NCBI GenBank assembly: GCA_963810555.1
Contig: CAWENX010000005.1
Span: forward strand, 62,001 to 126,000
Direction of reading: 5' to 3'
DNA from: G963677325 sp963810555
GTDB taxonomy: Bacteria > Bacteroidota > Bacteroidia > Bacteroidales > Prolixibacteraceae
DNA: 64,000 nt
Shown here: piece by piece, positions 52,789 through 61,063 of the stretch
How positions within the stretch are numbered: the first letter of the stretch is position 1
Layout: every line of letters starts with the position of its first letter
Translations under genes and position numbers: made by a program
Notes under the pieces: generated by a model
Seen by the model: only the letters and a program-made list of their open reading frames with translations
Told to the model about the DNA's origin: nothing
Databases searched by the model: none

Positions 52789-53070
52789 TCAGTGCAGGGA
52801 TCTTACTTTTTCCAGTTTTTTAACCAGTTCATCCAGTTTTTTCTCCTGTTCACGGATATCATCGCTGCCGAAGAATTCGAACAGCAGACCGTCATCTTTG
52901 ACAAAATCATGATCAATAACCGACATGAGCTTTAATTTCTTATAATTCAGCGAAAGGGAAAGGGAATCCAGGATTCGCTTCATGTTATCAACCAGGTCAG
53001 CGCGGCCCGGCATAAAGGTATTGTATTCAAGCCGATCAAGATAAGCCAGAAAATCATCGCGGTGCTTCAT
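52789..53070 (-). CDS. hypothetical small helical protein
   Basis: A 93-residue protein I do not recognise. It starts at an ATG (MKHRDDFLAYLDRLEY), is rich in charged helices, and ends in a short coiled coil (EQEKKLDELVKKLEKV). No signal or membrane segment. It lies just beyond the broken DUF4380 gene on the same strand. Could be a small cytoplasmic accessory protein. Confidence 0.5.
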   Translation of the reverse strand: MKHRDDFLAYLDRLEYNTFMPGRADLVDNMKRILDSLSLSLNYKKLKLMSVIDHDFVKDDGLLFEFFGSDDIREQEKKLDELVKKLEKVRSLH

Positions 53071-53121
53071 GATTCACAGGAGATGTAAAAACCCAATTCA
53101 AATTTAATGAAAAAAGTTGAT

Positions 53122-54089
53122 TCAGCAAGAGGCAGGGCAGAATTTTCGCGGATTACTGTAACATTTTTTTGGCCTGCCGGTTATTGAATAAGCTTCAAAA
53201 GGGGGAGTACAGCCCGGTCAATGGATTCTTCGTCTTCATCCATTTCAGTGCGGACAAGATACCACTTTTCGGTGTGTTCAGTCGTCCCGCCGGGAGGAAT
53301 GTCTGTCAAAGGACCGAGGGATTCGAGCTCGAGGAAATCGCCGTTGACCCATATCTCGTTGTTGGAGCCGTAATCCGGATATCTGCTTGGGATCGCAGCC
53401 GAAAGTCTTGATAAAGAGTATTCGGTTGAGATAAAAGGCGCCCCATTTCTGCTTGTTGAGAAGACCCAGTTTTTGCTCGGAGGTTATTGAAGAATCATAT
53501 TTCAGCCGGATGTATTTACTGCCCCATATCCAGCGGGGATCGTCCATAACGGTATAGTGCCAGAGCACCAGCGGGCGCGAGGGGAGCATATAAGCGGCAG
53601 GATCGATGTAGGGTTCCTGGGGGATTATTGCCCTTCCTCCGGGAGCCATGGCAGTAATTGCCCAGGGCGCAAGCCGGATGTTCCACAGGTTTTTGTTGAT
53701 CAGGCGGTGAAGAATGGTAAGGAAACAGTGATCAGTGTTCAGTGTTTAGGGTTATTTCAAGTTCCTTGACGATTCCGGTGGAAGGTTCAATATCCTGGGT
53801 AAGTTTAAGGGTTTTCCCGTCCCATGAATAATGAACCGGAGAGTTATCGGGGCTGTAGGTGCGCGGCGCAACCTCAGGGCTGTGCCACAGGCGGTGACCT
53901 CCGTAGATACGCCAGTTATCCCCTCCCCTTTTGCCTTTGTCTTCCTGTCGATTCGTAGAGAAGGTTTTGCCCGCCGGTAAAGCCAAGCCATACAATGCGG
54001 GGTCCTATATCAGTTGTGACAATGAGTTCAACCTTATCATCCTTCAGCTTTATACAGTTGGGCCAGCCGTTGAAATTAACCAGTTCCAT
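53122..54089 (-). pseudogene. DUF4380 family protein, several disruptions
   Basis: ATG 54089 begins MELVNFNGWPNCIKLKDDKV. One extra base near 53950 shifts to GGDNWRIYGGHRLWHSPEVAP and VKELEITLN. A 21-bp heptad array at 53724-53744 then brings an in-frame TGA and a register change, after which HRLINKNLWNIRLAPWAITAM, MAPGGRAIIPQEPYI and KWGAFYLN follow. One extra base near 53375 leads to YPDYGSNNEIWVNGDFLELE and GGTTEHTEKWYL. The order of motifs is that of DUF4380, a galactose-mutarotase-like beta-sandwich of unknown substrate. Intermediate frames are 53732-53995 and 53278-53649. Confidence 0.8.
53724..53744. repeat. three heptads inside the DUF4380 coding region
   Basis: AACAGTG, ATCAGTG, TTCAGTG in register. 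Read on the coding strand they give CACTGA words that introduce a stop codon. The same words occur in several intergenic arrays. Confidence 0.8.
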
Positions 54090-54127
54090 GAGTTTGTTTT
54101 TTATCAGGAAAAAATTCTTTGCGAGAC

Positions 54128-54217
54128 TTTGTGATTCATTTGTGAGGCTTTGTGTAACCGGTTAGTCAGTTTGTTGTTAAACAACGTTCCACAAATCAGA
54201 CACAACGTTGCACAAAG
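54128..54217. repeat. TTTGTG/CACAA inverted units (locus G)
   Basis: TTTGTG at 54128, 54139 and 54149 (11 and 10 bp apart) faces CACAA at 54190, 54201 and 54211 (also 11 and 10 bp apart). It lies between the M24 and DUF4380 genes. Confidence 0.6.
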
Positions 54218-54256
54218 CTTTCCATTTATTATTAGTACATCTGATTTTTACCAATT

Positions 54257-55388
54257 TCAGATTTCAAAACGATGCTGAAACTGAGACAATACCTCACAGC
54301 CGGAGGGTTTAACAACGACCATATGTTCAAGCCGGATCCCGTAATTGTCAATATAAATACCCGGTTCGAGGGCAATCACCATATTGGGTTGCAGTGGCAA
54401 TATCATTATAAGGGGTTATGCGCGGTTCCTCATGATAGGCAATACCCACTCCATGGCCGCTGTGATGGGAATATTCGCCGGCAGAGGAAAGCTGTTTTCG
54501 CAATAGCTGATCGATGTCTTGGCCTGAATACCGGGTTTAATTGCATCGATACCCACCGATAAGAGCATCTTTAACCATTTTGAAATGATCCGACTGCTTT
54601 GCAGAGGGCTTGCCCAAAATAACCGTACTGCAGGTGTCTCCCCAGTATCCGTTGAGGCAGGGAGTAAGATCGCTGAGAATCAGATCGCCTTCCTGAATTT
54701 TATTCATCGAGGGATTTCCTCCTCCTTCGAAAGTACGAAGTCCGGCAACAAGATCAGTCATAATGGGAATCCGTTTTCCCGCGGCAAGTTCCATATCCCC
54801 CATCACCATCTTAAACAGCTCGAGTTCAGTCATGCCCGGCTTTGCATAATTTATCACCGCCTCCTGCCCCACATCGCACAGGCGAACGGCTGACCGGATC
54901 TTTTCAAGTTCATCATCATCCTTTACCATCCTTAGAGCCGAGAGATCGGCCGATAAAGTCAACCAGTTCGATATCAGGATAATTTAGACGAGAGAGATTC
55001 GCACACCGAATAAGGCAGTGAATCAGCCTCCACTCCTATCCTGGCTTTGCCAAGGCCGTTTTCAGCGATCATTTCAAGAAGCCTGATGCTGAAACTGGCA
55101 GAATAGTCAAGAGGTTTCTCATAAGTATAGCTCGACATAAGGATTGATTTTAATCCTCTGATCAAGATTAGCCAGCTGATCCGATTCATTATCAGCAATA
55201 ATCAGTCCTGAATACCCGGATGGAATCACAAAAAGTGCAGCCGGAATCAGTTGAAACGGAGAGGGCCCGATTTCGAAGTTATAAAAATACCCCGTGAGGT
55301 ATTTGATCGATGTGGAGGATGTCAGTAAAAATGCATCGATATTTTTTGTGCCGTTAATTTTATCCAGCTTGTCTATCCTGTATTTCAT
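54257..55388 (-). pseudogene. M24 family metallopeptidase (Xaa-Pro dipeptidase-like), multiple frameshifts
   Basis: Frames 55388-55119, 55198-54974, 54962-54537 and two or three more to 54257 make one creatinase/prolidase-type protein. The N-terminal domain is MKYRIDKLDKINGTKNIDAFLLTS. Metal ligands are in LILSDLTPCLNGYWGDTC (two Asp), SGHGVGIAYHEEP (His), ALEPGIY (Glu) and IRLEHMVVV (Glu), so the site is complete once shifts are ignored. At least four single-base shifts occur in 1.1 kb, the densest in the window. The family cleaves Xaa-Pro bonds or creatine-like substrates. It follows the enolase gene by 18 bp. Confidence 0.85.
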
Positions 55389-55406
55389 AGCATTTTAAGT
55401 TAGTGA

Positions 55407-56549
55407 TCAGTTATCAGCGATCGGATTATTATAAACATTTACTCCATACTTACGAATAACGTCAGGATTCAGCTCAATTCCCAATCCGGGTGAGGTAGGA
55501 ACATCAACATAACCATCTTTCTGAACAAAGGGTTTAGCCAGAAGTTCTTTCCGGATACCTGATTCGGTGACTGAAAATTCGAGGAAAGGGGCATGAGGAT
55601 GAGCCGCGATAAAATGAATGGAAGCGGCGACGAGTACGCCCGTTTTAAAAGCATGGGGAACACAAAGGACATTGGCATCTGCCGCAACGGAAGCAATCTT
55701 TTTTGCCTCGGTCAGGCCGCCGCATCTTGACATATCGGGCTGGACCACATCGATATGAGTTTCACTGATCAGCCGTTTAAAAGCCAGCCGTCCGCTCTCT
55801 TCTTCACCGGTGGCAATGCGTATCGGGGAATATTCCGTGAGGCGGCGATAGCCTTCAAGGTCTTCAGCGGGAAGCGGCTCTTCAAGCCAGTAGACATTAA
55901 GCTGTTCGAGGGCTTTTGCCATATACATGGCAGATTTCAACCTGTAGCGTTTGCCGATATCGATCATCAGCTCTATTTTATCGCCTGCGGCTTTACGGGC
56001 CGTTTTCACCAGTTCAATATCATAGTTCACATCATAACCAAGAGGTCCCCAGCCCAGTTTAATGGCGGTATAACCTTCGGCCGCATGTTTTTCGACCAGT
56101 TTTTTTGTATCGTGGGGAGTATCAGGCATCAGGGCGCTTGCATAAGCCCGTACTTTATCGACATAACTGCCGCCCAGCAGTTTATGGACAGGTTTGCCGA
56201 CTGCTTTTCCCATAATATCCCAGAGAGCCATATCGATACCGCTCATGACATGCATAACAGGACCGAAACGGCCGTAATAATAGGTCTTTGCCCACATCTC
56301 ATTCCAGATCTGTTCATAATCAAAGGGATCGGAACCTACCACCACTTCTCTTAAACCATAACATGTGCCGTGAGACATATAGGCATCGACCACCGCTTTA
56401 CCAACAAAGGGGGAGGTATCAACTTCACCGTAACCTGTGATCCCTTCATCGGTTTCAACTTTTATTATCAGGTCATCCTGTGTTCCGTCTGCCGCAGTTG
56501 AGATAGAGGGCAGTTTCAGGATTATTGCCGAGACATTGGTAATTTTCAT
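55407..56549 (-). CDS. mandelate racemase/sugar-acid dehydratase family (enolase superfamily) enzyme
   Basis: A 380-residue cytoplasmic enzyme. N-terminal capping domain (GYGEVDTSPF), barrel with KLGWGPLG (Lys base position), MIDIGKRYRL (metal Asp), WLEEPLPAEDLEGY (metal Glu), ATGEEESG (metal Glu) and DVVQPDMSRCGGLTEAKKIA. PHAFKTG near the end provides the His of the second catalytic dyad. These fit aldonate dehydratases that give 2-keto-3-deoxy sugar acids. The neighbouring SDR and RraA-type aldolase would continue such a pathway. The exact sugar acid is not determined. Confidence 0.9.
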   Translation of the reverse strand: MKITNVSAIILKLPSISTAADGTQDDLIIKVETDEGITGYGEVDTSPFVGKAVVDAYMSHGTCYGLREVVVGSDPFDYEQIWNEMWAKTYYYGRFGPVMHVMSGIDMALWDIMGKAVGKPVHKLLGGSYVDKVRAYASALMPDTPHDTKKLVEKHAAEGYTAIKLGWGPLGYDVNYDIELVKTARKAAGDKIELMIDIGKRYRLKSAMYMAKALEQLNVYWLEEPLPAEDLEGYRRLTEYSPIRIATGEEESGRLAFKRLISETHIDVVQPDMSRCGGLTEAKKIASVAADANVLCVPHAFKTGVLVAASIHFIAAHPHAPFLEFSVTESGIRKELLAKPFVQKDGYVDVPTSPGLGIELNPDVIRKYGVNVYNNPIADN

Positions 56550-56561
56550 TTCTTAAATTTG

Positions 56562-56590
56562 ACGAATTTTTAACGAATTTAAAGAATTAA
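56562..56590. repeat. ACGAATTT units upstream of the enolase gene
   Basis: GACGAATTTTT, AACGAATTTAA step by 11 bp, then AGAATTAAC. The same word is seen at 57637-57660. Confidence 0.55.
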
Positions 56591-56609
56591 CAGAGGATAT
56601 AATATTTAA

Positions 56610-56632
56610 TAGACGCACGCCGTGCGTCTCTA
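56610..56632. repeat. REP palindrome TAGAGACGCACGGCGTGCGTCTA
   Basis: On the minus strand it begins directly after the DMT stop codon (TAG at 56633-56635). An almost perfect inverted repeat of the GTAGAGAC-ended group, able to form an RNA hairpin at the transcript end. Confidence 0.85.
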
Positions 56633-57625
56633 CTAAGTTACAGTACTTTCGACTTTATTTTTCTTCATTTTAAGCTTTTTCGTCCATGCCAGAAGATCAT
56701 TTTCATACACGGTAACCATCAGGGTACTGATGAATATGATGATTCCTCCGGTGATCATCAGCATGGTAATGGATTCACTTAACAGGATCACACCGAGGAG
56801 ACCGATAAAAAAAGGAAGAAGGTAATTGCCCAGTATGGCCTGGGTTACATCCATTCTTTCAAGAACATAGAAAAACAGCAGGGAAGCCACTCCATAAACA
56901 AATATACTTAACTCAAGGATTCCGAAGACAGCTATTTTACCTGAATTGAGGAATTCCATCAGATGAAAAGGTTCAACCCAGATCAGCATCGGTATACTGG
57001 CAATACTCCCAACTATTGAACTGTAAACAAGGATTTCCAGCTCGGTGTATTTCTTTTCGACCAGGACTTTGCAGTAGGTATTGTAAAAGGCACAGCAAAG
57101 GCAGGCGAACAAAAAGATCAGGTTGCCTCCAAGATATTGTCCATGGATAAAATCGGCTCCCGAAATATCAGAAACAGAGGTCAGCAGAACCCCACCGATT
57201 GCCAGGATAAAACTGACTATGCGGACGACATTCAGCTTCTCATTCAGCATAAATGAGGCGAATATAGCTACCAGTACAGGTATTGTCAGGGTGATAATTC
57301 CTGCATTAGCTGCCAGGGTTTTAAGGGAGCCCAGTGTGTAAGCGTACTGCAAAACAAAGATTCCTAAAATGCCGGAAACAAGAAAATACTTTATATCCTT
57401 CCATTTCCACTTCATGCCTATTCCGCGTTTCTTATTTTCCATCCAGAGAACAGGGAGAAAGATAATTGTACTGAGGATCAATGGAATAAATGCAAGCGTA
57501 ATCGGACCTATTGCATTTGTGTTCTGTCCGATAAATCTTACCACAGGCACCTGGGTTGCCCACATAAAATTCAATAGTATTACCAATGACCAATCAATTG
57601 TCTTCTGACTTTTTAATAATTTCAT
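56633..57625 (-). CDS. DMT family (EamA) transporter
   Basis: A 330-residue inner-membrane protein with ten hydrophobic helices in two EamA halves (about 15-150 and 165-310), starting MKLLKSQKTIDWSLVILLNFMWATQVP. Members export or import small metabolites, including sugars and nucleotide-linked compounds. Its place between an SDR and a sugar-acid dehydratase suggests it moves the cluster's substrate. The 38-bp gap after the SDR gene is made of ACGAATTT repeats. Confidence 0.87.
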   Translation of the reverse strand: MKLLKSQKTIDWSLVILLNFMWATQVPVVRFIGQNTNAIGPITLAFIPLILSTIIFLPVLWMENKKRGIGMKWKWKDIKYFLVSGILGIFVLQYAYTLGSLKTLAANAGIITLTIPVLVAIFASFMLNEKLNVVRIVSFILAIGGVLLTSVSDISGADFIHGQYLGGNLIFLFACLCCAFYNTYCKVLVEKKYTELEILVYSSIVGSIASIPMLIWVEPFHLMEFLNSGKIAVFGILELSIFVYGVASLLFFYVLERMDVTQAILGNYLLPFFIGLLGVILLSESITMLMITGGIIIFISTLMVTVYENDLLAWTKKLKMKKNKVESTVT

Positions 57626-57636
57626 TTTTAAATTTT

Positions 57637-57663
57637 CACGAATTTTGAACGAATTTCACGAAC
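57637..57663. repeat. ACGAATTT array against the SDR stop codon
   Basis: ACGAATTTTGA, ACGAATTTCA, CGAAC (steps of 11 and 10 bp), ending on the base before the SDR stop codon. Confidence 0.6.
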
Positions 57664-58434
57664 TTATTTGGGCGGCAATCCAGATCCGAAACCGCCATCG
57701 ACCACAACGGATGATCCCGTCATGAAGGAGGCATCGTCGCTTGCAAGAAAGACAGCCACCCGTCCAACTTCCTCAGGACGCCCGATACGCCAGAGCGCAT
57801 GAAGCCTGCCTGCCTCCTCACGTGCTTTGGCCGGATCAGGCTGAGCCTGGAAATAGCCTTCGGCAAGACCGGCATCGATATAGCCGGGACAAATACTGTT
57901 AACCCTTATCCCTTCATTGCCATGATCGATAGCCATCGCTTTGGTCAGTCCGATAATCGCTGCTTTTGTTGCACAATAGCCTGCACACATCGGTTCGACA
58001 AAATAACCATTTACCGATGACATATTAATGATGTTTCCCTTTGTTTCCCTTAAATAAGGCAGAAAATATTTTGAACAAAGAAATATCCCGCCGACATTTA
58101 CGGATAACTGCTGATTCCATTCAAGAAATGTAGTGTGCTCTATAGTTTTATTGATCTGAATTGCCGCATCGTTTACAAGCACATCAATTCTGCCATAGGT
58201 TTTAATTGTTGTTTCTACAAGCTTTATGACCGATTCGGGATGGGAAACGTCCGTTTTGACTACCATAGCTGTTCCGCCAAGGGAATTAATCTGCTGAACG
58301 GTTTCCTCAGCGCCTGAAAGGTTAATATCAGCCACAACGACCTTTGCGCCTGCTTTGGCAAATTCAACAGCACATGCCCTTCCGATTCCTGAGCCGGCAC
58401 CTGTAATTACAGCAATTCTATCCTTTAATTTCAT
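57664..58434 (-). CDS. short-chain dehydrogenase/reductase
   Basis: A 256-residue NAD(P)-dependent oxidoreductase of the classical SDR group. TGAGSGIGRA cofactor loop at about 11-20, an acidic DIN after the second strand suggesting NAD preference, NDAAIQ, catalytic Ser in NMSSVNGYF, YCATKAA with Tyr and Lys, and the terminal VVDGGFG. In the cluster it would oxidise or reduce a sugar or sugar acid. Head-to-tail with the DMT gene. Confidence 0.92.
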   Translation of the reverse strand: MKLKDRIAVITGAGSGIGRACAVEFAKAGAKVVVADINLSGAEETVQQINSLGGTAMVVKTDVSHPESVIKLVETTIKTYGRIDVLVNDAAIQINKTIEHTTFLEWNQQLSVNVGGIFLCSKYFLPYLRETKGNIINMSSVNGYFVEPMCAGYCATKAAIIGLTKAMAIDHGNEGIRVNSICPGYIDAGLAEGYFQAQPDPAKAREEAGRLHALWRIGRPEEVGRVAVFLASDDASFMTGSSVVVDGGFGSGLPPK

Positions 58435-58485
58435 GACTTTTGGTATAAAAGATTATGGTTAAAATATATCACACTTGTTTGTTCG

Positions 58486-60198
58486 TTATTGCGGAGCAGA
58501 CCGATGAATATTAACCGCGGTTTTTTCATTAATCAGCAAATCCTTATTGCAATTGATCAGCTTATTGTTCCAGAACCAGACATTGCCGCAGTTTTGAAGA
58601 CTCACACAAAGGGATTCATCTTCGAAAATATTATCATGGATTTTAATGTCATTAATCAATCCCGACAACACATCGGAAGGCACCCCAAGTTTAAGGGGAT
58701 TAGTCCAGCTTGCAATATTAATTGACATATCCATTTCTTTACCGCCAAAACGCATATCCAGATGATTGTCGCGGAAAGTGCAATTTCTTATCTCAACATG
58801 TTGAGGATTCATCGATTCAAGCCAGTAGCCCCAGCTCCATTCGGCTCCCATCTGAATTCCGGCAACATTATTTTCGAAAAGAGTATTCTCAATCAAAGCA
58901 TTGGAAGCCTTCAGTATGATCCCAAATCTTCCTGTTGTACGATAAACACAATTTGTAATGTGAAGTGATTCAGGCAGCCATTCATGCGGTTCAATGGGTG
59001 TTTTATCATGTACCCAATCGGGAACAGGATCGGTAAAGGTTATGGTCATTTGTCTTCCTTCCGCAGAACAGGATTCTACTTTCGACTTCCACGAAGGCCG
59101 AAACTCATCATCAAGCAAGACAACTTCTTTTCCCGGTGTAAGGCAAGGCATAGATGACTCATAAGCAGTCACTGAATTAGCAGATGGTTTTTTCTGCACA
59201 GCAAGCCAGATCCCATGAATATTCTGACCATCATCACCGAGACATCCTTCTATATGACAACCATCAATTAAAACTTTACCGCCACCGCAATAAATCTTAA
59301 ATCCATCCCGGCAAGCTGTGGCAATCCTGTTACCGGTTGGAATAAGATTTACCTTATGATAGGTAATGTCCTGGCAAAAATTACATGTAATTGGAAAACC
59401 GTGACCATCAAAAACATTGATGTTATCAAGTTGAAGTCCGTTTATATGAGCAAAATTTAACAGGGAACCGGTATAATTACCCTGGAACCAGAATACGGCA
59501 TCCCCCAATTTAGCCGATTGAGCAAGCGCTTTATGGCTGATGATCATTTGCCTGTCTTTATCATTCCCGACAGTATGCCATTGAGGGAGGTTTGAATCCC
59601 AGGTCAATCGCACCACTTTGGCTTTTTTCGCTTTCAGATCATACAACCCCATGATGTAAGCCTTTTGTCCGTCGATACGGGGATGGTCCGGCAGTACCTC
59701 AATAGTAACTTCATCCCCGTTAATCTTAAGAATCCTGCCGGCAGAGTAATAATAAGGCGACATATCCACAACAATATTGCTCACCTTTATATTGGCACTG
59801 TTTTCCACAGACATAATCATCGGCTGACATTCCTTAAGATCGTTGTCCTTTATAAACTTTGTGATAGGATTACCCTGTGAATCAACTGCTCCGAGAAGTT
59901 CAAGATTTGTAAGATCCTTTAACTGCATGTAGGATGAACGTTTGCGTTCAGTTCTTTCCCAGCCGGGCAACCCTTTAAATTCATAGGTTCCCGCCTCAAA
60001 AATAACCTTTGAAGCCCCTTTCGATTTTGCGCTTTCGATGGCTGCGAGAATGGATTTTGAGTCATCCTTTCCATCACCCGGTATAGCTCCGAAATCACGG
60101 ACAGAAATTCCCCCCTTTTGTGCAGACAATTGAAATGCAATGCTCAGATTCAGCAACAAAACTGATCCCGCTGAAAATATTTTAGTCAATTTCTTCAT
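58486..60198 (-). CDS. secreted right-handed beta-helix (pectate-lyase-fold) protein
   Basis: A 570-residue protein with a signal peptide (about 1-26, ending FQLSAQ). It begins GGISVRDFGAIPGDGKDDSKSI, the entry motif of pectate-lyase-3/GH28-like proteins, and continues with many parallel-helix coils (GFPITCNFCQDITYHKVNL, NALIENTLFENNVAGIQMG, HVEIRNCTFRDNHLDMRFG). No standard GH28 catalytic triad is obvious, so lyase, hydrolase or epimerase activity is open. It likely acts on an acidic polysaccharide feeding the sugar-acid pathway of the cluster. Confidence 0.85.
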   Translation of the reverse strand: MKKLTKIFSAGSVLLLNLSIAFQLSAQKGGISVRDFGAIPGDGKDDSKSILAAIESAKSKGASKVIFEAGTYEFKGLPGWERTERKRSSYMQLKDLTNLELLGAVDSQGNPITKFIKDNDLKECQPMIMSVENSANIKVSNIVVDMSPYYYSAGRILKINGDEVTIEVLPDHPRIDGQKAYIMGLYDLKAKKAKVVRLTWDSNLPQWHTVGNDKDRQMIISHKALAQSAKLGDAVFWFQGNYTGSLLNFAHINGLQLDNINVFDGHGFPITCNFCQDITYHKVNLIPTGNRIATACRDGFKIYCGGGKVLIDGCHIEGCLGDDGQNIHGIWLAVQKKPSANSVTAYESSMPCLTPGKEVVLLDDEFRPSWKSKVESCSAEGRQMTITFTDPVPDWVHDKTPIEPHEWLPESLHITNCVYRTTGRFGIILKASNALIENTLFENNVAGIQMGAEWSWGYWLESMNPQHVEIRNCTFRDNHLDMRFGGKEMDMSINIASWTNPLKLGVPSDVLSGLINDIKIHDNIFEDESLCVSLQNCGNVWFWNNKLINCNKDLLINEKTAVNIHRSAPQ

Positions 60199-60357
60199 AC
60201 TTTAATACTTTAATTGGATTCGGGTATTTTAATGATCATATCAGTGTGTTGATTTATAATAGCTTCATAAGCTTAATAATTCTAACTTTTCCCTGTTTCC
60301 CCATTTTCCCCGTTTACTTTTTTTTCTCAAAAAAATGGATGACTGAAACACAAACAA

Positions 60358-61038
60358 CTATAAAGCCCCGTATTTATCGTACACATACTTCAGGGATTTA
60401 CCTTCAAGAAGTTCTTTTCGGGACAGATTTTCTTTGTTGACTTTTTCCTTTGCTTTAACAAAAACATCCTGTTCAGCAGCTTTAGGCACCACTACGATTC
60501 CATCGAAATCGGCATAAACGATATCTCCGGGATTGACAAGTACTTCTCCGCATCGGACCGGCACATCATAAGCTTTAACTATTGCCCTGCCTTTTGAATC
60601 CAAAGGCCTGATACCCGTATAATAAACAGGAAATCCCATTTCAATGATCCTCACGCAATCACGAATCTGGCTGTCGCACACACAACCCGCTACACCTTTT
60701 AATTTTGAGATCGTACTCATTAATTCTCCCCAGGGGGCATTTGTTCCTCCATAATCAGTTGAATGAATCACAACATCACCTATTTTAAGGGAATCCATCG
60801 CTTCAATCTCAAGCCCGTAAGGATTCATTTCCTCGACATAATCGGTTTCCATCCAGCGGAAAGTGCGGGCCCTTCCTATAAATCCGCAATTCCTTATGTC
60901 CGGCAGCAGCGGACGCAGACGTTGATGCATAGCCTGATTCCTGTATCCCAGTTCGTCCAAAATGTCGCAAACAACAGGCACATATAAGTTCTTTTTTATA
61001 AAATCGAATAATTGCAGATCGCTTTGAATCATTGTCAT
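60358..61038 (-). CDS. RraA family aldolase-like protein
   Basis: A 226-residue protein of the RraA/4-hydroxy-4-methyl-2-oxoglutarate aldolase family. GYRNQAMHQRLRPLLPD, the GGTNAPWGELMSTIS loop that binds oxoacid and metal, and GVVCDSQIRDCVRI-like (GCVCDSQIRD with the Arg-x3-Asp pair) support catalysis; the RNase-E-inhibitor members lack these. It could cleave a keto-deoxy sugar acid made by the dehydratase. ATG 61038. The gap to the beta-helix gene (60199-60357) shows nothing else. Confidence 0.9.
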   Translation of the reverse strand: MTMIQSDLQLFDFIKKNLYVPVVCDILDELGYRNQAMHQRLRPLLPDIRNCGFIGRARTFRWMETDYVEEMNPYGLEIEAMDSLKIGDVVIHSTDYGGTNAPWGELMSTISKLKGVAGCVCDSQIRDCVRIIEMGFPVYYTGIRPLDSKGRAIVKAYDVPVRCGEVLVNPGDIVYADFDGIVVVPKAAEQDVFVKAKEKVNKENLSRKELLEGKSLKYVYDKYGAL

Positions 61039-61063
61039 AGAAATTTAAGTTATAAAAAATCCT

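Noticed and set aside
55755..56354. 199-codon plus-strand frame opposite the enolase-superfamily gene
   Set aside because: Shadow of a conserved gene; no initiation context or domain.
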